64,000 nt of DNA from Euonymus europaeus (GCA_963580455.1 OY756960.1:6200001-6264000), one strand, 5' to 3'. Shown: positions 11,561 to 22,975, numbered from the stretch's first letter. The notes: generated by a model not told the origin, from the letters alone. Numbers and translations: made by a program.

Positions 11561-11980
11561 CCTAAATTGCGTCTAGTATGTTGAATCCAATAAATTAGAG
11601 ATTGACTCGAATTGAATACCTGAAAATGTATTAATTGTGTTAGAAATTAACAATTTGTATTACAAATTTACATTAGAAAATGTATATTAATTTTCTTAAA
11701 AATCATACCATGTCAGTGGAAAATTCGTCCCCATTTTCGCCCATATTGTCGTCCACATTTTCTTCTTGTTTTATCTCATGTCTGAAAATATCATCCTGAG
11801 AACAATGGACATTCATTTGAGTATTTGCAATTAATGAAAAAAAATTCCTAAAAAAATTAAAAAGTTGTATTTACCTGATCACTTGAACCACTTGATAATC
11901 ATATATCATTGGCCCAAAACCTCAATTGATCTAAATTCATATCTTCTGCTCGTATGTATGTTGCCAAGAAGAATCATATC

Positions 11981-12012
<32 letters not shown>

Positions 12013-12029
12013 GTTGTATATTTCTCCAT
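11561..12029. other. Upstream region of the OTU MULE protein
   Basis: AT-rich DNA with no recognisable coding sequence. It could hold an upstream exon of the minus-strand MULE gene, because stretches near 11700-11870 read as short acidic minus-strand peptides between splice-like sites. A (TA)n run of about 26 bp lies at 11981-12006. Confidence 0.4.
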
Positions 12030-12460
12030 TTTTTAGAGAATATATTATCTGCATAAAGAGAACACCCATTTTCAGAGAATATATTATCTGCATAAAGAGA
12101 ACACCCCTTCTCAGCGAATATATTCTCTGCACATCAAGAAAACACTCCTTTTCAGAGAATATATTCTCTACACATAAAGAGTGCACCCCTTTTCAAAGAA
12201 TATATTCTCTGCACATCAAGAGAGCACTCATTTTCAGATAATATATTCTCTGCACATCAGGAGAGCACTCATTTTCAGAGAATATATTCTCTACACATCA
12301 GGAGAGCACTCATTTTCAGAGAATATATTCTCTGTACATAAAGAGTGCATCCCTTTTCAGAGAATATACTCTCTGCACATAAAGAGTACACCCCCTTTTT
12401 AGAGAATATACTCTCTGCATCAAGAGAACACCTCATTTTCAGAGAATATATTCTCTGCTC
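12030..12460. repeat. 41-bp minisatellite with a perfect 16-bp palindrome in most units
   Basis: About eleven tandem units start at 12034, 12074, 12113, 12154, 12195, 12236, 12277 and onward, a period of 39 to 41 bp. The core AGAGAATATATTCTCT is its own reverse complement and is followed by GCACATNAAGAG and CACYCNTTTTC. Small open frames appear on both strands here only because of the repeat and are not genes. Confidence 0.9.
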
Positions 12461-12945
12461 ACAGATTAGACATGACAATACAAGACATGAGCATACTTAT
12501 CACTAGGCTAGGTAAAAATCAAATATTATTATAAAAGTCAATAATAAATTCGAAACAATGCCTAAAGGCTTAAATATGTTTTGGAAATCCTAATCCAACT
12601 AAAAGACTAATTACTAAATTAAAACATAATTAAAATTAAACATTACTAAATTAAAACATAAGTAAAAAAGTCATCTCCGAGCTTTGACTGCAAATATGAT
12701 GCCCTATACGTCCTTTTTTAATGACGATTATGTCCTTTTATATTTTAAGCTTCTTCCTCTCCAATTTTAATGGTGTTGGCGTTGTGCAGTTAAAATAATC
12801 CAATGAGTGGATGTAAAGACGTTGATATTTCATGTGGATAAGGTCTGATCCACTATAAGTATCACATACCTTCCACATCTCTCCTTACCCACACTTCTCA
12901 TCAAGAGCTCTCACCTTTCCTATTTTCTTTCTGCCCTCTATAAAT
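12461..12945. other. Unassigned AT-rich region upstream of the PB1-like ORF
   Basis: No gene or clear repeat is seen. CT-rich DNA and TATA-like motifs precede the ORF at 12946. The last one (TATAAAT) touches the ATG, so it cannot be the core promoter of a transcript starting upstream of that ATG. Confidence 0.3.
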
Positions 12946-13380
12946 ATGGACCAAACATTTTCAGTTGTCATTCACTACCTGGGTTACTTGAGAAATAATA
13001 ACTGGCATTTTGAAGGCCCAGGTGAAGGTGAGAGTACTTTCTGCAATATGCGAGTAGAATGGTGGTATAGACTTTATGTTCTCCATCTTCTCAATTGTTA
13101 TTTTAATCTTTTTGTGGTCCGAGATGGTGGTTCACTATTTTACCAGCGTCACGGCTTGCCGTTGTGCTGTGGTCTTGTTGAGCTGAAGGAAGAGGTCAAC
13201 TACTATGATATGGCGATTCATGGTGCAGCACATGGAGTAGTTCACATGTATGTGATCGAAAATATCACCCGCTTGGACGTTGATGATGACACACCGCCAA
13301 CTATCAAATTGCATTGTGCTAGATGTCCTCATGCTGAATGTTCCCCTAATGAATGTCCCTATGCTAGGATATGTATTTAG
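12946..13380 (+). CDS. Small protein resembling the PB1-like N-terminal domain of plant MULE proteins
   Basis: The 144-residue ORF begins MDQTFSVVIHYLGYL and has LFYQRHGLPLCCGLVELK followed by a segment ending GVVHMYVIE. Plant MULE transposases often start with a PB1-like region of this shape: beta strand, H.GG-like turn, LYY..PG...GL..L, then V..VYVE. The C-terminal part is Cys-rich (CARCPHAECSPNECPYARIC), which is unusual and could bind zinc. No transposase core follows on the plus strand before 15.4 kb. It may be a detached N-terminal exon of a MULE gene or a stand-alone relic. The family assignment is tentative. Confidence 0.38.
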   Translation: MDQTFSVVIHYLGYLRNNNWHFEGPGEGESTFCNMRVEWWYRLYVLHLLNCYFNLFVVRDGGSLFYQRHGLPLCCGLVELKEEVNYYDMAIHGAAHGVVHMYVIENITRLDVDDDTPPTIKLHCARCPHAECSPNECPYARICI

Positions 13381-15416
13381 AGGCTTTCACCACTTGTTGT
13401 GTGTCTTTAATTATACATTGAACCCACTTGTCAGTACTTATGTACTACCACATCATATTGGAGTTTTAGACAGGAGCATGCAGTTGGTTTTTTTTTTGGA
13501 AGAAAAGGCCATTTCAAATGACAAGAGAGTCATCGGTTACATTAAGTTGATTAGTTCCATAATCAATTAACGGTAACCATTTATAACGGAAATCATAATT
13601 AAAAATCATTTTTTTCTCAAAAAATAAACTCATTAATTTTTTTTATTGATTTATCAAACTAGAAATATAGGGTCTGTTTAGTAAACAATTGTGGGATTTA
13701 CCAATAGATCCTTAAGTGACATTATGTATTCCATTAGGGATCTCAAACTTTCCAATATTCTAAAAAGTCCTTCAAAAATTTATGGTAAAAAATACCCATA
13801 TTCCATTAAGCCCTAATCGGTTACCATCTTCTTCCCCCCCAAATCAAACACCTAAAAACGAAGAAATACCCTCTCGATCAACGGTCATCGAACTCGACTT
13901 CGACAGAGATGAGAGTTTCATCCCGCCTCATTTGTAGTGTCGTTTTTGTTGCTTGGCTCTGTTGGATGTGAACAAGAACTGGCAATTCCTTTTTTTGAGT
14001 GTTCTCATAGGTAACCATTTTTTAGTTTTGGTAAAATTATGCTTAATCAGTTGTAAGAATTATATGAACGACTTGTGAACTGGATTCCTTTAATTTCTCA
14101 ACTTCTTTGAGCTATGTATTTGTTTGCTGGAATGGAAACATATTTGTTTAACAAAGAAGCTTCAAACACAACACTTGTACTGAATGTTGTTGTTCTCCGC
14201 TGAACATTACAAACCATACATGGAATTTTAGCTAGCTATGTATTTGTTGTTTATGATTTCAATTTAAATTAGTTGAGGTTTATGAATTTTATATGCTGAT
14301 TATGGATCTTTCAGCTTCAAGTTATAATTTCCTCTAAATTCGTATGATACCAACTGAATCCATAAATTTACCTTTGAATCATATGGATTTCCTCTTAAAC
14401 TATAAGATTACCTCCAAATCAGTTAGATTCCATGTGAATCTAGATAATTACCTCTAAAACTATCTGATTTCCTCTGAATCATACAAATTTGTGAATTTTT
14501 TTGTGTTAATTATGGTTTACTCGTAGAATGTATTTGATTTATCCCATGTCTAATCAACGTTGACTGCCATATGAGCTTCAATTTATAATTTCCTCTGAAA
14601 ATTGTTTTTTGTGTGCTGTTCATATGAGTTTTTTGCCTCTAAGTCTCATCACTCACGTCTGCATAGTTTTTTGCATAGATATTGTGTTCTCTGTGACATG
14701 ACAAGTTTTGAATTTCAAGGCTTTGGATGTTCAGTACTCAATCAATCCCACTAAAACTAGTCTCTTCTTTAATTTCTCATTTGTTCCTAACAAATTTATT
14801 GACAGTAAAAAAAATTATAAGAGTTATTAATTAGTAATTTATATGGCAATAGTTTAGAGCCATATCTACTTGAGTAACATGCCCTTAAACTTGTATGCTG
14901 TTGTTAAAAAACTCATATTAAAAATGATTACTCGGAGTTTGAATCATTGTAATCACAACGATTTTCTTGTGAATCATTTTGATTTACTCTGAATCATGTG
15001 AATTCCTCTGAAACTATTAAATTCCATCTGAATCATTGTTATTTCTTCTGAACCATGTGAATTCCTATGAAACCATCAGATTTCCATTTGAAACAATTAT
15101 ATATCCTCTTAACCATATGACTTTCCTCTGAAACTTATGGATTTCCTCTGAATTATTGTGATTGCCTATGAATCATAAATTTTTGTTGTTTTTCTGAGTT
15201 GATTTTCTTTTATTCATACCATGTATTTGAATATCCTATGTGTAATCAAGCTTGACTACCATTTCATATTTAAACATGTGATTTCCTCTAAATAAATTGT
15301 TATTATTTCCCCATTACTATTTTTTATGATTACCTCTGAAGTTATTTTTGATTTTCAGAGTCTTTTTTACATGTTATGCTGCAGCCAACATTTGATACAT
15401 CAACGATAATGAAAAA
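13381..15416 (+). other. Leader/intron-like region of the ULP1-carrying MULE
   Basis: No protein is recognisable. From about 14330 the DNA is dominated by a degenerate repeat of TTTCCTCTGAATC or TTCCTCTGAAAC spaced roughly 20-26 bp, the same motif found in the introns downstream. A segment at 13840-13970 resembles a plant 5' leader. The left end of the element was not found; no terminal inverted repeat could be recognised by eye. Confidence 0.45.
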
Positions 15417-18400
15417 AAGAAGAGGTAATTTATTTCAAAATCATCATACATCTTTGATAATTAAAATGAGTCTTATATAGCTTAATCTTGTTTTACTTCA
15501 TAGGTGTAAAGAAAATCCCAAAAACATCAAGGGAGTAAAGGGAGAAAGGGAACTACACAATACAATTCCGCTCCAACATTGATGCTATTACGACATTACT
15601 AGTAGAACTTGAGCTAAAGGATGCACACAAAGTGTTGTTGAAGAAGACTCCATTCTGGAATTTAATGAAAAATTTCATAGGGAAACAGCCTGATCGAAAG
15701 ATAAGGAAATCAGATGATGCAACATTGGATTTAATTCGGACATATGATGCATGAGAAGATGCTTTTGTTATAGGAGGAAAACTTTTGAAGCTGACGGAGA
15801 ATGATGTAACACTGATTTTTGGAGTATGTTCAGGAGAGAGAGAAATTAATCTTGCTTACAAAAGAAGACCGAATACAGAATTTGTCAATTCAAGATTTGG
15901 TGAATGTCAGCTCATCAGAGGTGAACATATAAGAAGATTAATTGATGACATAATAGACAGAGACAAAGAGGAGGACATTGTAGATATTGTTCGTTTGGTA
16001 GTTCTATATTTGTGCCAAGCTCTATTATTCTCAATCAACGGAAACACTATTGGATGGGGATTCATAGAGTACGTAGAAGATTTAGAAGGTATGAGGGACT
16101 ACAATTGGTCACAAGCCATATTGAATACTCTTATGAAATCAATTAGGAAACATTCAACGAATCCAGTGAATGTGACCGGATGTGTACCCCTACTGTCGGT
16201 AAGCCAATTCCACTTAATATATGTTACTATTTAGTATCACTTGTCATTATCAAAATTTTAATAATTATTTATTTTCAATTTTCAGTATTGGTTTTGTGAG
16301 CACACGACTATTTTGGAACTATCAGAAGAAGGACGATTCCCAAGGTTTCTGAAGTGGGACCTAAGTTTCTTTCACAAGAACTTCAAAAAGAATGTCCTCG
16401 ATAAAATAACCAAAAACAAAGTAAATTTAAATTGTGTAGTTCATACAATGTAAGATGAATCAACTCTGAATCTCTATTATTTTACATAGTATTAGATGAA
16501 TTAACTCTGAATCTAAATGAAACCATTATTATATTTCATATTTCCTATGAATCTATCAGAATTCCTCTGAATATGATAGATTTCCTCTGAATCTATCTGA
16601 ATTCCTCTCAATCAGATAATTTTCTTTGAATATACCTAATTTCCTATTTATCTTACAAGTGCTATTTATATCTATTTTTTAGGTTGTCATAGGTGCAGAT
16701 TTCCTCAAAATCATTCTAATTTGCTCTAAATCAAATATCAAATGGATTACCTCTGAATCAAATATATTTCCTCTGTATATGCTTGATTTCCCTTTTATCT
16801 TACAAATTCTATTTATACCTATTTTTTAGGTTCTTACAGGTGCCCTTGTGCCGATAAAAGAAGAAAGAGAACTTATTGAACTAGCACAATAGTAAGAAAG
16901 GGAAAACGTACACAACAAAGTAGAGGAATTGAGTAAGAGGGTCGAAAATGACGATTTCGACAACTCACAAAATTTATCCAACCCGGTGAGTTCCGGCCAA
17001 GTCAGTTCCAGTAGGACAATGACTAACAAAAAAGGTGATGATGATTCTGAAATGTCATCTAATAATAGTGCTAGCAACTATCGCATTTCTATTCGTAGTG
17101 AAGATAACAAATTGAAACTTACCTAAGAAGATGATGTTGATCAAGAAGAGGAAGATGATATGACGAATAAGAATGATGCAAATCCACTGGCTGAACAGGA
17201 TGATCATTTATACATTGAAGTGCCGATTACATTGAGCGATTAATTAAAGCCAAAATTGAACAATGAGCCAGCCAAAAAAGTGGACAGCGACATGGATAAG
17301 CTGGAAAAAGAATCAGAAAATGAAAAATCAAGATTTTTATTGCTGGAAAAGGGAAAAGATGAAAACAAAGCTCAAATACTAAAATTAGAAGCAGACAACA
17401 TGAGTCTGATCAACATACTAGAGGAGAAAGTTGCTGAATTGGCAGAAGCAAATGGTGAAAATAAAAAGCTAAGAGCAGAGTTGGAAGAAGCCAAAAATGA
17501 AAACAATATGCTGAAACAGAAGTTGCAATATTCAGTATGAGAAGCATGGAAAAAAGAATGAAAGTAGGAAAAGAGCGATAGAGCATCAAGGCATCATTGA
17601 TGTTGAGGACTTTGTCCCTCAACCAAAAAAAGAACACCAAGAAGCCAAAGAAAAAACCAATTGATAATGCAATTGGCGGTGACATTGTTCCTGTTATACT
17701 AGATGATTTTGACAGCAACATTACCAGAGGGAAAAGGTAATATACTCTGAATTGATATATTTATGATTTCATGTAGATAATATTTTATACATTTATATTT
17801 TTAACTAGCATCAAAAATAATTCAATGCAGTGCTATTGTCTGGTCAGAAAACACGATCATAACAATCCAAGACATCAACATGCTGATAACAAATGACGAA
17901 TTGACAAACAGTGTACGTACCATTTCTTAAATTCCTCTGAAACATTTAATTTTCTCTGAATTATTTAAATTTCCTTTGAATCCTAGGATGTATGTTAGTT
18001 TTTTACATCGTCCATCCCTTGCAGATTTTAGAGTCAATTAATTGCAATTTCTTTTCTTAAAGCTTTAACAATTAGGAATACATTAATTGACGTCTATTAT
18101 GAAGCCGTGTAATCATGTTTTTCCATGGCTACCAAAACATCATTATACATGGAATTTTTTGATCCATACATATATGAAATAAGTTTATCTATAGATCTTG
18201 TAGTTTTCCTTTTGATTTCCTCTTAATCCTGTCAATTTCTCTGAATCCTGTCAATTTCTCTGAATCCTGTCAATTTCTCTGAATCATATGACATCAACCA
18301 AATAATAGATTATTTGCTTTTCCAGATTATTGATGGGTTTGCTGAGATCCTAATGAGGAAGCAAAGAGAAGGCGACAAATCAATGTTGTTTTGTGGTGGC

Positions 18401-19193
18401 AAGACACTAGTACTCTCAAGTTCCATTATGGTTAGTTAATTCTTTTTCATTTTATTCATTTGCAAATATAAACAAATGTAACTGATATATATCTGATTGC
18501 TTAACAGGAATTCCTCACGAGAAAAGATGAGAAGAACATGAAATTGTTTATCGAAAACAAATTGAGGGAGTTAAAGAATGAAGAGTACACCCTTATAATC
18601 CCAATACATTCTGTTGGAAACAAAAATTCTGCAAGCCATTGGACACTACTGGTAATAGACATAGGTGAAGAGATTTGGAAACATTATAATTCATTGCTAC
18701 CAAGGAACAAAAAATCTAGAGATCCATATCGAAAGGATGCATGGGAAATGGTGAGATACTAAACCAACTATCTCTATATTTGTTAGCGTACTTAAAAGTA
18801 ACAACACAATTGTTGTGCATATGCATGTTAATCACTACAACAGTTTGCAGGATAAATCAACCAATGAAAAGAAGAAAACTCCTCAACGAACAATATGGAA
18901 ATCACCACAACAGCCTACAACATCGTAAGTATATTATCAAAAATTAAAAAGAAGAACACATAGGCCTCTAATTTTATATTCTAAGCAAATTATAATCTGA
19001 ATTATGCAGAGTTGACTGTGGGACAATTTGCTGCATGATCATGGAGTGTATCTTCAAAGCCGAAGACATACCAAAAAGTGTGACTCCTACACAGTTAAGC
19101 AAACAAAGGGCAAGAATTGTGCATGAATTCCTGCATGACAAAGGGAGAACATGGACGGAAGACACTCCTAGCAACATTGTTGAGGACAGATGA
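15417..19193 (+). pseudogene. ULP1-type cysteine protease gene of a KAONASHI/CUMULE-like MULE, multi-exon
   Basis: Exon-like blocks on the plus strand give a plant ULP1-family protein. The N-terminal part at about 15530-16200 (KKTPFWNLMKNFIGKQ, then GKLLKLTENDVTLIFG and LCQALLFSINGNTIGWGF) resembles the DUF1985-like region. An exon at 16290-16420 starts YWFCEHTTILEL. A charged coiled coil covers 17256-17540. Short exons follow near 17831-17910 and 18326-18430. The C-terminal peptidase part is at 18509-18752 and 19008-19193, with SASHWTLLVID (catalytic His) and VDCGTICCMIM (catalytic Cys). The residue where ULP1 enzymes usually have the catalytic Asp is Asn (KHYNSL). A TGA near 15753 and other stops near 16890, 17126 and 17240 break the frame unless splicing avoids them, so I call it a probable pseudogene. 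ULP1 genes are a known cargo of some plant MULEs. Confidence 0.7.
18225..18290 (+). repeat. 19-bp tandem repeat inside an intron
   Basis: AATCCTGTCAATTTCTCTG starts at 18225, 18244 and 18263, and a partial copy follows at 18282. It is a recent homogeneous expansion of the element-wide CTCTGAATC motif. Confidence 0.85.
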
Positions 19194-20110
19194 TCAAAAA
19201 TGCTCTGATGTAAAAAGTCTATGATACATAATATGGATGTTTTGCAAATCACTAAAACATGATGACTTTTTTCTACTGCTACTATGAATAGAAAACACTT
19301 AAAATTCATCAAATGCATTTTTACTCTTCTTTTTTTAAAGAATGTATTCAGAAATACTACTATGTGCATGATTTCCTCTGAACTTTAAAGAAATCCTCTG
19401 AAACTCAAAGAAATCCTATGAAAAATGTATTTAAAGACCATATGGCTAATGATTTCTATAAAAACCAAAACCCTAAGACCCTAAAACCAAAACCCCAAAA
19501 ACACTAAACCCTAAACCACAAAAAAGCGTAAACCCTCTAAACCCTAAAACAAGTGTTAAACCCTAATGCAAATATATGTTATTCAATTCCAGAATAACAA
19601 TTCACAAATTTTCAAACATGATAAATCCTCTGGATTTCATTTAATCCCATGAATTCTTAGAATCATATGTAATTCTGGGAAACCTATAGATTTCATAGAA
19701 TCATTTGAATTGTAGTTTTTCAACATGATGAATTTTGTAATAATGCTATGTATAAAAATCCCCTAGAATTCTTAAAAATCCTTTGTAATTCACACAAATT
19801 ATTTGCAACTTAACACAAATGCTTTGAATTTGAATAAAATCCTTTGGATTTCATAAAAATCCTCTGAAATATGTAGCTCCAGCCCAAATGGCATATCAAT
19901 GACTTCTACATACACAAACAATAAAATTTGAAATAATTGGCATTTAAATCAGTAAACATTAACAATCCAGACAAAAAATTACCTTAAAATGGATAAAATC
20001 ATGTAAGAAAAATGTAAAGTTACAAATATCCTCTGAAACATAACCAGATGCAAATCCATATCCAGAATAATAGTTCACAATTTTTCAAAATTAAATCTAA
20101 AATCAATGAG
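19194..20110. other. Intergenic space between the convergent ULP1 and transposase genes
   Basis: There is no gene. The space holds degenerate CCTCTGAAA-type repeats and a telomere-like patch at 19464-19568. Confidence 0.6.
19464..19568 (+). repeat. Degenerate interstitial telomere-like repeats
   Basis: Repeated CCCTAAA and AAACCCTAA units, broken by A-rich spacers, fill about 100 bp. They match the plant telomere repeat (C-rich strand) imperfectly. The patch is too short and diverged to be a telomere. Confidence 0.75.
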
Positions 20111-22887
20111 TCAAATCTCTGCAGTACAAGATCTCCTATTATGATTAGCAAAACAACCACACCTAATTCTCTTAGAAATAACCTCTCCACGTGAAGGAAT
20201 CCTCTTCTTCCTTGGCCTACCAGGCTGCTTCTTACACAATGGAGGGAGCACAACAGGATTCACAAGTCTAAAATCTGGCTTGCCAAAAGTTGAGACAGGG
20301 CAAATAGGAATGGAGTAACTTTGGATATAAGATTGAGCATGAAAATAGCTATCAACAAAATCAAAAGGCTTATCAATGCTCTTATGTAAAGCTGCTATGG
20401 CATGTGAACATGGAAAACCATTTTGTTGCCAATGACCGCAAGAGCATGTATGTAAAGCAATATCAACCACCATAGAAGGATGTGAATGAACCTCAAAATT
20501 ATGATCACTGGATGAGCTCACAACCGAAGCACAACTCTCTTTCAAGCCAATGTTATATTTTTTCTCCATTTCAGTACACAACACCGATGTCCACTTCAAG
20601 GCAGCAGCTTTCCTACTAGACATTTGATTCATAAGCATCAATCTAATTCGATCAATCAAATCGATGATTGGTAAATGGCGATAATCTCGAATTTGAGAGT
20701 TAAATGACTCGGCAGCATTGGAACACATCTCTCCATAACACATACCCATAAAATATGCATTACTACAATTCTCAAAAGGAATATTATTCAGAAAATCCTC
20801 TACTCTTCTCCCAACCTCATTCCTCAAATCCATTAACTTCATATGAAACATCTCCTTTGTTGGCGCATAGGCACATTCACGAAACTTATAAACCACCCTC
20901 TCCCAAAATACATTGGTCGAACCCCTCAGCTTATCCTTCAAATTATTCTTTAGATGTTGGAGACAAAATGAATGAAAAACAGATAGGAATACTTTCTTCA
21001 CACCTACAATCAGCCCTTTATTTCGGTCAGAAATGAAAGTAATAACACAGTCCGACAAAACTGCAACCAATTTTCCAAGAAACCATGACCAATTTTCAAT
21101 ATCCTCAGGACGAACAATTGCAAATGCAACAGAAAACAGTCCTACAAAAAAAATAAAGAAGGCAATCAACTCATAATAAAAAATCCTTTGAAACATACAG
21201 AAATCCTCTAAATCATATAGAAATCCTCTGAAAACTACACAAAACAGATTTAAAATTACAACTAGTTTGTAAAAACTACAAAAAAAACATAAAAAATATA
21301 GAAAGTACACAATTTAAATAATTTGATATAAGAAATAAATTACTAACCTTGGTTGCCATCTTTACCGGTAGCAACTAGAAGTTTACCCTTATACTTGCAT
21401 TTCAAAAATGTACCATCCAAAAACAGCATTGGACGATAGCAGTTAAAGCCCTTGCAACATGCGCCAAATGCAATAAAACACCGCTGAAATTGTCCAGTAA
21501 CACGGTCATAATCAATAGAAAAATGGCTTGTCAGATCCATACGAGCTGCTTGGTCAAAATACCAACGCAATTGATCAAATGATGAAGCAATATCTCCAAA
21601 AATTTCCTTCTTAGATTTTTCTACAGCAGACCAAGCAACATGATAACTAATTTCAAGGCCGTAGTTTGTCCTAAACTCATGAACAACATCAATCGGAAGT
21701 GTTAAAGGCTTTCCACGAACTTGTTCAAATATTAGTTTAGAAACAACTTCAGAACTCATCCTTGAATTTTTAGAGGTCCCCACAACAACACCACATGTAT
21801 GAACATTATTCAAAGTCCTAATATATACATATCCATTTGACTTATCAACCGAAGCATAAATCCACCACAAGCACCCTTTTGATTCTTTAAAACTATATTT
21901 TGCAGTGACCCTCTCCTTATCATTCTTCACATATTCATACTTGAAACCAACCTCAACTGTATACTTTGCTAAAGTATTACGGAATCCATAAATGCCATAT
22001 TCAAAAGCTTGAACAACCTCCCTAATTGCATTTGCCCAACCAAAACCTAACAAATCCATCTCATGATGGCCACAAAACTTCAAAAGTAAGTCATTCTCAT
22101 TAGACTCTGGACATTGTAAATCAATCAACGAATTTGAATGTATAATTTTAGAACTTGTTGTCCCTTCAAGTAACAATGGACCACTAGAATTAACAACCAC
22201 CTCAACACAATCCAAACCACTAGGACGAACCAAATATAACATATTCTGCATATCCTCATCATTCTCCATGATACAACTAGCATGACCAGGTATAGAAGGA
22301 TCTGCCTGAAGCTTACTACATACTTCAGAAACTGTGAGCTTACTCAGGTCACAGGACTCCTCTATTGCAGAAATTTTAGCCTCAAACCTCTCTGGTAGGC
22401 TAATCAATATTTTCTCCACAACTTTATGATCAAGAACTTCTTCTCCATATAATCTCATCTGATTCACCAATTCAATAAGCTTGGCAGAATACCCTTTGAT
22501 GGTATCTGTCTTCTTCATCTTGAACATTTCAAACTCCCTTTTAAGAGTTAATAATCTTTGCTGCCTAACTCTCTCACTCCCTTGGAACTCTTCTTTCAAT
22601 TTTTCCCAAGCTCTCTTAGCAGACTTTACACCAACAATCCTTGGAAAAACATCATCAGACACAGCAGTATGCAAAAAAGTAAAAGCCTTGAAATTCTTTT
22701 GCTTAAGATCTGAATGATCCTTAAGTTGTTGGATCATGGGATCCTCAGGTAAAGAGGATGCATCATAGCCTGATTCTATGACTTCCAACAAATTATGTGC
22801 CATCAAGAAAGCTTCCATCTTTAAACCCCAAAAATCGAAATTCTCACCAAAAAAACTTAGAGTTGAAGGCAACGATGAAGTTGACAT
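20111..22887 (-). CDS. Chimeric Ty1/copia Gag - MULE transposase gene, two exons, intact frame
   Basis: Exon 1 runs 22887 to 21348 and exon 2 runs 21141 to 20111 on the minus strand. Their lengths (1540 and 1031) sum to a multiple of three: 856 residues plus stop. Residues 1-195 are a copia Gag domain (MSTSSLPSTLSFFGENFDFW, then AKRAWEKLKEEFQG, LTLKREFEMF and ISLPERFEAKISAIEE). About 12 residues later the MULE part begins (MENDEDMQNML, about 22269). It includes the MuDR N-terminal domain, the transposase core with LFLDGTFLKC and FISDRNKGL, FCLQHLKNNL, NAAESFNSQIRDY, a SWIM zinc finger (CSCGHWQQNGFPCSHAIAAL), a basic GRPRKKR segment and a C-terminal zinc knuckle relic (CGCFANHNRRSC). The intron after GNQ/G is at the same place as in the copy near 57.9 kb. 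No stop interrupts it. A copia LTR and PBS lie directly upstream. Expression is unknown. Confidence 0.72.
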
Positions 22888-22960
22888 GATGCACCTTAAA
22901 GTAAGACAAAGTTGATCCAAACACAAATCACCACAACCACCACAGACCCTTAAGAAAAGC

Positions 22961-22973
22961 GGCTCCGATACCA
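22961..22973 (-). other. Copia primer binding site
   Basis: TGGTATCGGAGCC on the minus strand is nearly the usual initiator-Met-tRNA primer site (TGGTATCAGAGC) and starts two bases after the LTR end. It shows that the LTR at 22976-23329 acts as a 5' LTR for the Gag reading frame. Confidence 0.8.
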
Positions 22974-22975
22974 CT

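Larger units (their letters stand above)
14330..21240 (+). repeat. Dispersed TTCCTCTGAATC-type short repeat through non-coding parts of the MULE
   Basis: Clusters occur at about 14330-14490, 14940-15180, 16500-16770, 17930-17990, 18205-18290, 19370-19420, 19620-19880, 20025 and 21185-21235. The consensus is roughly ATTTCCTCTGAATCAT. All copies are in the same orientation, although the genes on either side are convergent. The motif is absent from the coding exons. It is thus a property of the element's DNA and not of one gene. Confidence 0.75.

Noticed and set aside
12014..12478. Repetitive short proteins on both strands (FREYI.C..RTP-like units)
   Set aside because: They are translations of the 41-bp palindromic minisatellite.
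19464..19568. True telomere or chromosome end
   Set aside because: Too short, degenerate and internal, with TE genes on both sides.
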